A stretch of 58,565 nucleotides of DNA from Phycisphaerales bacterium (GCA_022843545.1 JALHNL010000011.1:1-58565); one strand, 5' to 3'; positions 18,009-29,787 are shown, counted from the first letter of the stretch. Numbers and translations: made by a program. The notes: generated by a model from the sequence alone, not told the origin.

Positions 18009-19280
18009 GTGTCCGACGTTGACTCCAGTTCGCCAAACGCGGCCGACCGCCGCGACATGACCCCCCTGGCCCTTGGGATCATGTCGGCGGCCTTGCTGTC
18101 GCTCTGGCTTTGGCGCGAATGGCCCGCCTGGCCCGCGCTCGCCTGCCTCGCCAGCGGCACGGCCGCTCTGATGATCGCCCGGCGCAGCACGGCCGTCGCG
18201 AACTGGCCCGGCCAACTCGGGGCACTCGCCGGACTTCTCGACGCCGCAATGTGGTTTGTCCTGATCCGCACACTGGGCACGGGGCTTGATCCCGCGGTGG
18301 AATCGCTCGCTCGCGCCGCCGTGCTGCCCGCGCTGGCGATCGGGCCCGTGCTCGTCATGCGGCTTCACCCCGCCGGGCTGCCCTACGCGGTGGGTCAATG
18401 CGCGGGGCTGGTCGTCGCGGGCTGCTGGTCGCTGACCGAACTCGCCCACGTGCCGCCCGTCAGCGGCTCGATGTGGTGGCCGGTGCTCGCGGGCATGCTG
18501 CTGGGGCTGGGGCCGCTCGCGTGGATCATGCTGAAGCCCTCGGCGGGCGGCGCGATCTCGTTGGCGGCGATCGGACTGGTCTACGTCTCCTACAACGGCG
18601 CGCCGGCGCTCGCCACCGTGTGGGCTGAGAAGCAACTCCGCAACCCAGCCATTTACGCCGCTTCCAAGGCCACACGCGAGGACCTGCAGGACGCGTACGC
18701 GGTTTTTGCGATCACCCCCGGCGTGGTGGACCGCGTGATGGTGCGCGTGCCCAACGGGGACTGGTCGCGCGGCGGTGACTTCATCGAGGCCTACACCATC
18801 ACCTCAGGCATCGCCGATGGCTCCGACCCGCGCGGGAGGATCTTCTCCGTGAAGTCCGCCGAGCCCCACGGCGACCTGCTGCTCTCCCGCGACGTGACGC
18901 TGACGGAGATCGGAACCAGGGCGAAGCCGCTGACGGGTTGGCCGTTGGTACTGGAAGCGAGATTTACGAGGACACAGCACCCCGAGGCTCTTTCCTTCCA
19001 ATACTCGCTGCTTGTTGGGCTCTTCGGCGGGATGCTGGCGGCATGGCTTCACTCTTCTCGCGATGGCCTGACCAAGGCAAGCCTTGTCCTTTCACTTGGC
19101 ATCTGCGGGTCGGTTGCGGTCACCGAGCCTGGTTGGTCGGCTGTGGCGGTGGCTGCTCTGCTCTCGTTGTACGCGTTCACGAGAACCTGGGCCGCATCCC
19201 GCCCCGCTCTCACCCTGCTCGACCTTGGCATTGTGCTGTGGTTCACCCTGCTGATGCTCGACCTCGACCGCACGTGGTAA
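18009..19280 (+). CDS. Polytopic membrane protein of unknown function
   Basis: A 423-residue protein from a GTG at 18009. About seven hydrophobic helices in the first 210 residues (LALGIMSAALLSLWLW, LPALAIGPVLVM, WWPVLAGMLLGLGPLAW and others). A soluble stretch of roughly 120 residues follows (about 215-335) with DAYAVFAITPGVVDRVMVRVPNGDW and IEAYTITSGIADGSDPRGRIF. Three or four more helices complete the protein (LLVGLFGGMLAAWL, LVLSLGICGSVAVTEPGW, LDLGIVLWFTLLMLDL). I recognise no family. The soluble part would lie on one face of the membrane. Confidence 0.75.
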   Translation: MSDVDSSSPNAADRRDMTPLALGIMSAALLSLWLWREWPAWPALACLASGTAALMIARRSTAVANWPGQLGALAGLLDAAMWFVLIRTLGTGLDPAVESLARAAVLPALAIGPVLVMRLHPAGLPYAVGQCAGLVVAGCWSLTELAHVPPVSGSMWWPVLAGMLLGLGPLAWIMLKPSAGGAISLAAIGLVYVSYNGAPALATVWAEKQLRNPAIYAASKATREDLQDAYAVFAITPGVVDRVMVRVPNGDWSRGGDFIEAYTITSGIADGSDPRGRIFSVKSAEPHGDLLLSRDVTLTEIGTRAKPLTGWPLVLEARFTRTQHPEALSFQYSLLVGLFGGMLAAWLHSSRDGLTKASLVLSLGICGSVAVTEPGWSAVAVAALLSLYAFTRTWAASRPALTLLDLGIVLWFTLLMLDLDRTW

Positions 19281-19285
19281 CCGCT

Positions 19286-19316
19286 CGCCACCTCGCCACC
19301 CATCACCTCGACACCG
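19286..19316 (+). repeat. Octamer array matching the ends of the dnaE2 insertion
   Basis: CGCCACCT, CGCCACCC, ATCACCT, CGACACCG in tandem between the membrane-protein and dapL genes. The units are the same CGNCACCT type as at 1422-1453. Only one orientation is present, so this may be a solo array. Confidence 0.65.
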
Positions 19317-19337
19317 CTCTTCCCCTACTCTGTCTTC

Positions 19338-20585
19338 ATGTCCACCCGCACCGCTCCGTCCCCCGTCGTCGTCAAGCCGCCCGTGCCCGCGCGGGCCGAC
19401 CGCCTGCTCGCGCTCCCGCCCTTCCTCTTCAACCAGATCGACGACAAGAAGCGGGCCGCGATCGCCGCCGGCAAGGACGTCATCAACCTGGGCGTGGGCG
19501 ACCCGGACAAGCCCACGCCGTCGTTCATCATCGACGCGCTCGACAAGGCCGCGCGCGTCCCCGCCAACCACCAGTACCCCGACTGCTACGGCACCAAGGC
19601 CTTTCTCGCCGCCGCCGCACGATTCATGCAGGCCCGCTTCGGCGTCAAGGCCGATCCGTCGCGCCATCTGCTGGCGCTCATCGGTAGCAAGGACGGCATC
19701 GCCCACTTGCCGATGGGGTTGCTGAATCCCGGCGATGAAAGCATCGTCTTCGCGCCCGCCTACCCGGTCTATCGATCCGCGACCATCCTCGCCGGCGCGA
19801 CCGCGAACGTGATCCAGACCCGGGGCGAAGACGGCTGGCTCCCCCGCTTCGACGATCCCGCGCTCGCGCAGACCGCCCGGCGTGCCGGCTGCAAACTCAT
19901 GTGGATGAACTACCCGGGCAACCCCACCGGCGCGGCGGCCTCGCGCGAGACGTTCGACCGCGCGGTTCAGTTCGCCAAGGAACACCGGCTGGTGCTCGCT
20001 TCGGACCTGGCCTATTCCGAAATCTACTTTGACCGCCCCGAGAGCGTGCCCTCGATGTGGCAGTCGGAGGGCGCTGACCTCGACACCTTCCCGGGCATCG
20101 AGTTCCACTCGCTCAGCAAGACCTTCAACATGACCGGCTGGCGCATCGCCTTCGCGGTCGGACACCCGGATGTGATCGGGGCGCTTCGCCAGGTGAAGGA
20201 CAACGTGGACTCGGGCGTCTTCAACGCCATCCAGGACGCGGGCGTGGTCGCCCTCGACCGCTTCAACGACCCGGCCATCGGAGCGATGCGCGAGGAGTAC
20301 CGCGTCCGGCGCGACCTCGTGGTCCGCGGCCTGCGGGCCATCGGCTGCGAGGTGAGCGAGCCGCGGGCCGGCATCTTCGTGTGGGCGCGATGCCCCATCG
20401 ACCCGGCCACCGGCAAGCCGATGGACTCGTGGAAGTTCGTAGGCAAACTGATCGACGAGGCCGCCGTGGTCACCGTGCCCGGCGCGGGCTTCGCCGAGAG
20501 CGCCGCATCGTGGGTCCGCGTGAGCCTGACCCGGGAAACCGGGCGGATCAGCGAAGCGATGGACCGACTGAAGCGGCTGACCTGA
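19338..20585 (+). CDS. dapL: LL-diaminopimelate aminotransferase (DapL-type)
   Basis: A 415-residue fold-type I PLP enzyme. DapL converts tetrahydrodipicolinate directly to LL-diaminopimelate in lysine and peptidoglycan synthesis, as in plants, Chlamydiae and many Planctomycetota. Seen: INLGVGDPDKPTP, IGSKDGIAHL, NYPGNPTGAAA (substrate carboxylate and PLP contacts), SDLAYSEIYFD, PLP-lysine in SLSKTFNMTGWR and PGAGFAE. The pattern GVGDPDxPTP plus SLSKTFNMTGWR fits DapL and close class I relatives; another aminotransferase specificity cannot be excluded by eye. Confidence 0.85.
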   Translation: MSTRTAPSPVVVKPPVPARADRLLALPPFLFNQIDDKKRAAIAAGKDVINLGVGDPDKPTPSFIIDALDKAARVPANHQYPDCYGTKAFLAAAARFMQARFGVKADPSRHLLALIGSKDGIAHLPMGLLNPGDESIVFAPAYPVYRSATILAGATANVIQTRGEDGWLPRFDDPALAQTARRAGCKLMWMNYPGNPTGAAASRETFDRAVQFAKEHRLVLASDLAYSEIYFDRPESVPSMWQSEGADLDTFPGIEFHSLSKTFNMTGWRIAFAVGHPDVIGALRQVKDNVDSGVFNAIQDAGVVALDRFNDPAIGAMREEYRVRRDLVVRGLRAIGCEVSEPRAGIFVWARCPIDPATGKPMDSWKFVGKLIDEAAVVTVPGAGFAESAASWVRVSLTRETGRISEAMDRLKRLT

Positions 20586-20743
20586 GGGGTGGGCTGGCTC
20601 CTTCGAGCCTCGGCGTGACTCGGCCGCCCTTCCCGCCTATCCTCCCCCCCTGCCGCGAAACGGGCCGGTCAAGACGGGCGTACGTATTTCTCCGGGCTCC
20701 GCGAGCCCCCACGCCCCCCCGCCAGCGCATCGATAGGTGTTCC

Positions 20744-21070
20744 ATGTACGCGATCATTCAGGAAGGCGGCGGTCAGCGCAAGGTTGAGGTTGGCCAGGAG
20801 ATCCTGGTGGACCTCATCGACGGCGGCGCGGCCGCGGTGGGTGCGAAGGTCAACTTCGACAAGGTCCTCGTCATCGGCGACGGCAAGAAGGCCGGCAAGC
20901 TGGGCGAGCCCTTCATCAAGGGCGCGTCGGTGAGCGCTGAGGTCCTCGAGTCGCTCAGCAAGGGCGACAAGATCTACATCCACAAGTTCCGCACCCGCGA
21001 GGGCTACCGGCGCAAGACCGGTCACCGCCAGAAGTACACCGCGGTCAAGATCACCGCCATCAACGGCTGA
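20744..21070 (+). CDS. rplU: 50S ribosomal protein L21
   Basis: A 108-residue L21: MYAIIQEGGGQRKVEVGQEI at the start and the conserved C-terminal signature YRRKTGHRQKYTAVKITAI. The ATG at 20744 gives the standard length; a longer in-frame start at 20381 overlaps dapL and is rejected. rpmA (L27), its usual downstream partner, is absent; an SGNH-type gene follows instead. Confidence 0.96.
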   Translation: MYAIIQEGGGQRKVEVGQEILVDLIDGGAAAVGAKVNFDKVLVIGDGKKAGKLGEPFIKGASVSAEVLESLSKGDKIYIHKFRTREGYRRKTGHRQKYTAVKITAING

Positions 21071-21093
21071 TCCGGCGGCTCGGAGAACCCAGC

Positions 21094-22101
21094 ATGACCA
21101 CGCCACGGGTCCAGGATTCCGGGGCTGGTGACACACGCGCCCGTCCGCACCGGCTGCGAAAGTGGCTCCTGCGCGGGCTGGTGGCGACGCTCGTGCTCGT
21201 GATCGGCGTTGAGCTCTTCGCCCGGTTTGCCCTGGGCCTGGGCGACCCGCCCCTGTACCGGTCTGACCCGGAGCTGGGGTACACCGTCGCCCCCGGGCGC
21301 TACCACCACCTGCACAACACGATCACCATCAACAGCGCCCTGATGCGCTGCCCCGAGCTGCCCCAGCGCAAGAGCACGCCCGGCGAACTGCGCGTGCTGG
21401 TCATGGGCGACAGCATCATCTACGGCGGCTCGCAGACCGACGACGCGGACCTCGCCACGGCGCGGCTGGAACTCACGCTCGCGGGCGAGCGAAAGACGCC
21501 CGTGCGCGTGGCCAACATCGCGGTGGGTTCCTGGTGCGCGGGCAACCTGCTGGCGTACGCCAGGCGCTTTGGGACGTTCGACGCCGACGCGGCGGTGCTG
21601 GTCTTCAACAGCCTGGACTACGGCGCGGTGGTGCGACCAGGGCTGAGCTGGGCTCTGCCCCAAGGCAAACCCTGGCTCGCGCTCGAAGAAGGCGTTCAGC
21701 GCTTCCTGGCCAGGCGGGGACTGGGCCCCCAGCCCTCTGCAGGCGTGGACGAATACAACCCCACGCCGCAAGACGCCCAGCGCTCGCTCGACGACCTTCG
21801 CGGGTTGATTGACCTGCTGCGCGCGCGGGGAGTCGCCGTGGTCGTGGTCCAGTTCCCCAAGCTCAGCGAACTGCAGTCGGGCTACCTGCCGGGGCACCAG
21901 CGGTTACTGGACCAACTGACGTCGATGGGCGTTCCGGTGATTCAGGCCGAGCCCGCGATCCGCGAAGCGATGAACCGCGGCGTGCCGTTCTATCGCGACG
22001 ACATCCACCCCACTCCCCAAGGCCAACAGGTTCTCGGAACCATCTTGGAACAGGCCGTGAAGCGGGCGCTGGCGGACAGGCCACCGAGCCCACCGGGGTG
22101 A
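21094..22101 (+). CDS. Membrane-anchored SGNH/GDSL hydrolase-like protein
   Basis: A 335-residue protein with one N-terminal transmembrane segment (LLRGLVATLVLVIGVELFARFAL), so probably anchored with the catalytic part outside. The GDS block is VLVMGDSIIYGG and the C-terminal Asp/His pair is in YRDDIHPTPQGQQVLG; both match SGNH esterases/acyltransferases. Substrate unknown; similar proteins deacetylate or acylate surface polysaccharides. It begins 23 bp after rplU. Confidence 0.82.
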   Translation: MTTPRVQDSGAGDTRARPHRLRKWLLRGLVATLVLVIGVELFARFALGLGDPPLYRSDPELGYTVAPGRYHHLHNTITINSALMRCPELPQRKSTPGELRVLVMGDSIIYGGSQTDDADLATARLELTLAGERKTPVRVANIAVGSWCAGNLLAYARRFGTFDADAAVLVFNSLDYGAVVRPGLSWALPQGKPWLALEEGVQRFLARRGLGPQPSAGVDEYNPTPQDAQRSLDDLRGLIDLLRARGVAVVVVQFPKLSELQSGYLPGHQRLLDQLTSMGVPVIQAEPAIREAMNRGVPFYRDDIHPTPQGQQVLGTILEQAVKRALADRPPSPPG

Positions 22102-22195
22102 ATCTGGGTATTCAGGGTGATCGGCGCGAGGCCGATGTTGGATCTGGGGACTGGCCAGCGTGCGGGTTCACCCATACCGGGGTATACTTCATCCA

Positions 22196-22217
22196 TTCAT
22201 CCGCATGAACGGATGAA
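22196..22217. promoter_or_regulatory. Palindrome upstream of metH, candidate operator
   Basis: TTCATCCG-CATGAA-CGGATGAA: perfect 8-bp arms, 6-nt spacer, ending 13 bp before the metH ATG. A possible -10 (TATACT, 22183-22188) lies just upstream, so a bound repressor would cover the transcription start. It does not match the MetR half-site spacing I know, and I see no riboswitch aptamer here. Confidence 0.5.
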
Positions 22218-22230
22218 CGAGGACTCTTCC

Positions 22231-25200
22231 ATGCCTAGCCGCTTCGCCCAGCATGCCGCCCGCCGCCTTCTTTTGGTTGACGGCGGCATGGGCACGCAGA
22301 TCTTCACCCGGAACCTGTCGGTCGAGAAGGACTACTGCGGGTGCGAGAACTGCACCGACATCCTGGTTCGCACGCGGCCGGACGTGATCGGGAGCATCCA
22401 CGAGGCCTATCTGGCGGCGGGCGCGGACTGTGTGGAGACGGACTCGTTCGGGGCGAACAAGCTGGTGCTGGGTGAGTTCGGGCTGACGCCGGAGACGCGC
22501 TCGCTGAACAAGATGGCGGCGGAGGTGGCCCGGGCCGCGTGCGACAAGCACGCGAGCGCTGACAAGCCGCGGTTTGTGCTGGGCAGCATGGGCCCTGGGA
22601 CCAAGCTGATCACGCTCGGGAACACGCACTGGGACGAACTTTTTGACAGCTATCGCGAGCAGGCGCGGGGGCTGCTTGACGGCGGGGTGGACGCGTTCCT
22701 GCTCGAGACGTGCCAGGACATCCTGCAGATCAAGTGCGCGATCAACGCGATCCTGGCGGCGCTGGCGGAGCGGAACAAGACCACCGACGACGTACCGATC
22801 ATGGTGAGCGTGACGATCGAGACCACCGGCACGATGCTGGTGGGCTCATCGATCGAGGCGGCGGCGGCGGTGATCGCGCAGTACCCGGTGATGTCCTTGG
22901 GTCTGAACTGCGCCACCGGGCCGGTGGAGATGAGCGATCACGTCCACTATCTGGGCAAGCACTGGGGCGCGGGGCGCACGGGCGGGCGGGGTGTGAGCGT
23001 GATGCCCAACGCCGGGCTGCCCGTTCTGCACGAAGGCCGCACGGAGTACCCGCTGCAGCCGGGGCCGTTCGTTGAGGCGATGCTGAAGTTCGTTGAGAAC
23101 GACGGGGTGAGCATCGTTGGCGGCTGCTGCGGGACGACGCCGGCGCACATCAAGATGCTGCACGACGCGCTGGCTGAACGGAAGCTCTTTGACCGCTCGT
23201 CGGCGGGCACGCGGCGGACCGTGGCTGTCTCAGCCCCCAAGCCCGCGGTGGCCTCGCTCTACCAGCCGCAGGACCTGCGGCAGGACAACTCGATCCTGAT
23301 CATCGGCGAGCGGATGAACGCGTCGGGGAGCAAGAAGTTCAAGCAACTGCTGGAGGCGGAGGATTGGGACGGGATCGTGAGCCTGGCGCGCGAGCAGGTG
23401 CGTCACGACAGCGCCCACGTGCTGGACCTGAACGTGGACTACGCCGGCCGCGACAACGCCCGGGACATGGCGGAGATCGTGAAGCGCGTCGTGCGGCAGG
23501 TGGATTCACCGCTGATGCTGGACAGCACGCAGATCAAGACGCTGGAGGCGGGGCTGAAGCACGCGCCGGGCAAGTGCATCATCAACAGCGCGAACTTTGA
23601 GGACGGGGAGCACAAGTTCGACGAGGTGTGCCGACTGGCGACGACCTACGGCGCGGCCCTGGTGATCGGGTCCATCGACGAGGACAAGGAAGCCTCGATG
23701 GCGCGGACGGCGGATCGCAAATTGTCGATCGCGCAGCGGGCGTTTGACCGGGCGACGAAGGTCCACGGCATGGCGGCCGAGGACCTGATGTTCGACCCGC
23801 TGGTGCTGCCCATCAGCACGGGCATGGCCAGCGACCGGCGCTCGGGGCTGGAGACGATCGAGGGCGTTCGGCGGATTGCGGCGGCGATGCCCGAGTGCCA
23901 GACCACGGTGGGGCTCAGCAACGTGTCGTTCGGGCTCAAGCCCGCGGCGCGGGTGGCCCTCAACAGCGTGTTCCTGCACGAACTGCGCGAAGCCGGGCTG
24001 ACCAGCGCGATCCTGCACTTCAGCAAGATCCTGCCCAAGAACAAGATCCCGCAGGAACAGTGGGACGCGGCGCTGGACCTGATCTATGACCGGCGGGCGC
24101 AGAGCGCGGGGGGCACGGGCCTGCCCGCGGGCGTGACCGACGAGAAGTTTGACCCGCTGGCCCGCTTCGTAGAACTCTTCAAGGACGCTTCGGACGCGTC
24201 AAGCGCCAAGAAGGAGAAGAAGGTCCTTGCGCTCGAAGAACGCCTGCAGGCCCACATCATCGACGGCGAGAAAGAGGGCCTTCAGGCCACGCTCACCGAA
24301 GCGATGGCGAAGTACAAGCCGCTGGACATCATCAACGACCACCTGCTGGCGGGCATGAAGGTCGTGGGCGATCTCTTCGGCTCGGGGCAGATGCAGCTCC
24401 CGTTCGTGCTGCAATCGGCCGAGGTCATGAAGATGGCCGTCGCCCACCTCCAGCCGTTCATGGAGAAGGTGGAAGGCTCGACCAAGGGCCGGATCGTGCT
24501 GGCGACGGTGAAGGGCGACGTGCACGACATCGGCAAGAACCTCGTGGACATCATCCTCTCCAACAACGGCTACACCGTTCACAACATCGGCATCAAGCAG
24601 CCGATCGCGGACATCGTGAAGGCGTGGAAGGAAACGGGCGCCGATGCGATCGGCATGAGCGGGCTGCTCGTCAAGAGCGTGAACGTGATGGAGGAGAACC
24701 TCCACGAGCTCAACACCCTGGGCGTGAACGTGCCGGTGCTGCTGGGCGGCGCGGCCCTGACGCGGCACTACTGCGAGAGCCACCTGCGCGGCGTCTATAA
24801 GGGCCCGGTCTTCTACGGCAAAGACGCCTTTGAAGGCCTGCGCACCATGGACTGCATCATGGGCGGGCGGCAGGGCGAACTGAACGCGGAGATCGAGAAT
24901 CGCCTGGGCAAGCGCACGGCGGCCGAAGAGGTGATCGCCCGGTCGCGCGCCGAGAGCGCCAACAAGATGGAGGCGTTTGAGGCGGGCAAGGCGTCGGGGT
25001 CGGCCTCGGTTTCGGTGATCGAGCGCTCGGACGTGCGCACCGACGTGCCCATCCCCAAGACGCCGTTCTGGGGTTCGCGCGTGGTCAACGACATTGACCT
25101 GGACCAGGTCTACCCGTTCATCAACAAGGTGGCGCTGTACCGCGGGCAGTGGCAGTTCAAGCAGGGCGCGATGAGCGACGATGAGTTCGAGGCCCAGATC

Positions 25201-25845
25201 GCCGACACCGTCGGCCCGATCTTCGATCGCCTCAAGGACCGCTGCAAGCGCGAACGCATCCTGAAGCCCGCGGTGGTCTACGGCTACTTCCCGTGCAACA
25301 GCGACGGCAACGACCTGGTGATCTTTGACCCCGCCGACCACGGTCGCGAGATCGAGCGCTTCACCTTCCCGCGCCAGTCGTCGCGCAAGAAGCTGTGCAT
25401 CAGCGACTTCTTCCGCCCGGTGGAATCGGGCGAGCGCGACGTGATCGCGATGCACTGCGTGACGGTGGGCCACCGCGCCACCGAGGCGGCGCAGGAGCTG
25501 TACAAGAGCAACCAGTACACCGAGTATCTCTACCTGCACGGCATGGGCGTGGAGACCGCCGAGGCCCTCGCGGAGTTCTGGCACAAGCGGATCCGGCAGG
25601 AACTGGGCATCGGCGGCGATGACTCGCCGCGGGTGAAGGACCTGTTCACGCAGAAGTACCGCGGCTCGCGCTATTCCTTCGGGTACCCCGCGTGCCCGGA
25701 CATGAGCGACCAGGACCGGCTGTTCCGCCTGCTGGACCCGGCCCGCATCGGCTGCACGCTGACGGAGAACTGGCAGATCGACCCGGAGCAGAGCACCAGC
25801 GCGATCGTGGTGCATCATCCGGAGGCGAAGTACTTCAACGTGTGA
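22231..25845 (+). CDS. metH: Cobalamin-dependent methionine synthase MetH
   Basis: A 1204-residue enzyme transferring methyl from methyltetrahydrofolate to homocysteine via B12; E. coli MetH has 1227. Domain order: homocysteine-binding (about 1-330, zinc cysteines in GLNCATG and VGGCCGTTP), pterin-binding (about 345-620), B12 cap and B12-binding with GDVHDIGKN (axial ligand His765), and AdoMet reactivation domain with SFGYPACPDMSDQ near the C-terminus. The ATG at 22231 has GAGGA 8 nt upstream; the in-frame ATG at 22213 lies within the palindrome. No truncation is seen. Confidence 0.97.
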   Translation: MPSRFAQHAARRLLLVDGGMGTQIFTRNLSVEKDYCGCENCTDILVRTRPDVIGSIHEAYLAAGADCVETDSFGANKLVLGEFGLTPETRSLNKMAAEVARAACDKHASADKPRFVLGSMGPGTKLITLGNTHWDELFDSYREQARGLLDGGVDAFLLETCQDILQIKCAINAILAALAERNKTTDDVPIMVSVTIETTGTMLVGSSIEAAAAVIAQYPVMSLGLNCATGPVEMSDHVHYLGKHWGAGRTGGRGVSVMPNAGLPVLHEGRTEYPLQPGPFVEAMLKFVENDGVSIVGGCCGTTPAHIKMLHDALAERKLFDRSSAGTRRTVAVSAPKPAVASLYQPQDLRQDNSILIIGERMNASGSKKFKQLLEAEDWDGIVSLAREQVRHDSAHVLDLNVDYAGRDNARDMAEIVKRVVRQVDSPLMLDSTQIKTLEAGLKHAPGKCIINSANFEDGEHKFDEVCRLATTYGAALVIGSIDEDKEASMARTADRKLSIAQRAFDRATKVHGMAAEDLMFDPLVLPISTGMASDRRSGLETIEGVRRIAAAMPECQTTVGLSNVSFGLKPAARVALNSVFLHELREAGLTSAILHFSKILPKNKIPQEQWDAALDLIYDRRAQSAGGTGLPAGVTDEKFDPLARFVELFKDASDASSAKKEKKVLALEERLQAHIIDGEKEGLQATLTEAMAKYKPLDIINDHLLAGMKVVGDLFGSGQMQLPFVLQSAEVMKMAVAHLQPFMEKVEGSTKGRIVLATVKGDVHDIGKNLVDIILSNNGYTVHNIGIKQPIADIVKAWKETGADAIGMSGLLVKSVNVMEENLHELNTLGVNVPVLLGGAALTRHYCESHLRGVYKGPVFYGKDAFEGLRTMDCIMGGRQGELNAEIENRLGKRTAAEEVIARSRAESANKMEAFEAGKASGSASVSVIERSDVRTDVPIPKTPFWGSRVVNDIDLDQVYPFINKVALYRGQWQFKQGAMSDDEFEAQIADTVGPIFDRLKDRCKRERILKPAVVYGYFPCNSDGNDLVIFDPADHGREIERFTFPRQSSRKKLCISDFFRPVESGERDVIAMHCVTVGHRATEAAQELYKSNQYTEYLYLHGMGVETAEALAEFWHKRIRQELGIGGDDSPRVKDLFTQKYRGSRYSFGYPACPDMSDQDRLFRLLDPARIGCTLTENWQIDPEQSTSAIVVHHPEAKYFNV

Positions 25846-25858
25846 GCGAGCGGCTCAC
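25842..25858. other. Hairpin overlapping the convergent metH and queC stops
   Basis: GTGAGC-GAGCG-GCTCAC, 6-bp arms with no T-run on either side. It may help separate the two convergent transcripts, but is too weak to call a terminator with confidence. Confidence 0.3.
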
Positions 25859-26547
25859 GCGTAGCGCGTCGGATCCGGCACTCCCGCGCTCACAAACCCC
25901 TCGCGGCGCAGCCGACAACTGTCGCAGTGGCCGCACGCGCGGGCCTGGCCCCCCACCGTCACCGGGTCATAGCACGAATGCGTGAGGGCGTAGTCGACAC
26001 CCAGGCTCGCGCCGAGACGGATGGTGTCGGCCTTGGAGAGGTTCAGCAGCGGGGCCACCACCGCCGGGCCGTGGCCTTCGACGCCCACGCGCGTGGCCAG
26101 GCGCGCGGTCGCCGCGAAGGACGCGATGAACTCCGGGCGGCAGTCCGGGTAGCCGGAGTAGTCCACCGCGCTGACGCCGATGTGGATCTCGGCGGCTTCG
26201 ATGACCTCGGCGAGGGCGGTGGCCATGGAGAGAAAGACGAGGTTGCGCGCGGGCACGTACGTGATCGGGATGCCCGAAGCCATCTCGGCCGCCAGGCGGT
26301 CTTTGGGCACGGCAATGTCGGCGGTGAGGGCGGAGCCGCCGATGGCGCCGAGGTCGAGCTTGAGCGTGCGGTGGCTGGCGGCTGAGAGCGAACGGGAGAC
26401 CGCCTCGGCGGCGCGCAGTTCGTGGCGATGACGCTGGCCGTAGTCAAAGGCCAGCGTGTGGCACTCTCGGTCTTGGGAGCGGGCGAGGGCCAGGACGGTG
26501 GCGCTGTCCAGACCGCCGGAAAGCAGGATGACGGCTCGGGTGGGCAG
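25855..26547 (-). CDS. queC: 7-cyano-7-deazaguanine synthase QueC
   Basis: A 230-residue ATP-dependent enzyme making preQ0 from 7-carboxy-7-deazaguanine in queuosine biosynthesis. The N-terminal PP-loop [17 protein letters not shown] and the zinc-binding tail SCYDP...[14 protein letters not shown] are present. The PP-loop lies upstream of the first in-frame ATG (26310), so translation must start earlier. Between the in-frame TAG and the PP-loop there is no ATG, GTG or TTG. A CTG at 26547, with GGAG 6 nt upstream, gives the expected N-terminus ([12 protein letters not shown]). A CTG start is therefore proposed. Confidence 0.92.
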   Translation of the reverse strand: MPTRAVILLSGGLDSATVLALARSQDRECHTLAFDYGQRHRHELRAAEAVSRSLSAASHRTLKLDLGAIGGSALTADIAVPKDRLAAEMASGIPITYVPARNLVFLSMATALAEVIEAAEIHIGVSAVDYSGYPDCRPEFIASFAATARLATRVGVEGHGPAVVAPLLNLSKADTIRLGASLGVDYALTHSCYDPVTVGGQARACGHCDSCRLRREGFVSAGVPDPTRYA

Positions 26548-26590
26548 GCGGAACTCCGCGTGAAAAAAGGGCCCCTACCCTAGTCCGTTC

Positions 26591-26953
26591 ATGGAGATCT
26601 TCAAGGACTTCAGATTCGAAGCGGCCCACAGCCTGCCCCACCTTCCGCCGGGGCACAAGTGCCGCAACATGCACGGACACTCGTACCGGGTGCGGGTGGT
26701 GGTGCGGGGCAAGGTGGACCCGCGGGTGGGCTGGGTGATGGACTTCGCCGACCTGAAGGGAGCGGTGCAGCCGCTGATCGACCGGCTCGACCACAGCGTG
26801 CTCGACGAGGTGGAGGGCATGGGCATCTCAACCGCCGAAGGGCTGAGCGTGTGGCTGTGGCGGCGCATCCGCCCCGCGCTCCCGGCTTTGCACCGGGTGG
26901 AGGTGTGGGAGACGGCCACGAGCGGCGCGGCGTACAGCGGCGAGGATGAGTGA
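26591..26953 (+). CDS. queD: 6-carboxytetrahydropterin synthase QueD
   Basis: A 120-residue enzyme for the first committed step to queuosine, turning dihydroneopterin triphosphate into 6-carboxytetrahydropterin. Zinc histidines are in FEAAHSL and MHGHSYRV; the catalytic Cys is in GHKCRNMHGH. LDHSVLDEV and VEVWETATSGAAY are conserved blocks. It is divergent from queC with 43 bp between the starts, too short for a preQ1 riboswitch plus promoter. It ends one base before the stop of the histidine kinase gene on the other strand. Confidence 0.95.
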   Translation: MEIFKDFRFEAAHSLPHLPPGHKCRNMHGHSYRVRVVVRGKVDPRVGWVMDFADLKGAVQPLIDRLDHSVLDEVEGMGISTAEGLSVWLWRRIRPALPALHRVEVWETATSGAAYSGEDE

Positions 26954-26954
26954 C

Positions 26955-29657
<2,703 letters not shown>

Positions 29658-29730
29658 CGCGTTCGGCAGGACCACCGCCCCAAGTCGGGCAGGCGTGGAA
29701 GCTGAATCGAACACGGATGAAGATCGGCGA

Positions 29731-29760
29731 CCCGGCGGTCAGGCTTCACGCCTAGCCGGG
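29731..29760 (-). terminator. Two-tier hairpin after ccoS, possible weak terminator
   Basis: CCCGGC...GCCGGG outer arms with inner AGGC-TTCAC-GCCT pairing. It lies between the ccoS stop and the kinase start. There is no T-run, so termination is only suggested. Confidence 0.35.
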
Positions 29761-29787
29761 GGGTTTGGCGGATACCCGTATAGATGG

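Noticed and set aside
22102..22230. SAH, SAM or cobalamin riboswitch upstream of metH
   Set aside because: The leader is too short and I recognise no aptamer core; only a DNA palindrome is evident.
24199..25818. 539-codon open frame antisense to metH
   Set aside because: No recognisable domain; metH on the other strand is full length and conserved here.
26548..26590. preQ1 riboswitch between queC and queD
   Set aside because: Only 43 bp separate the divergent starts, too little for an aptamer plus promoter.
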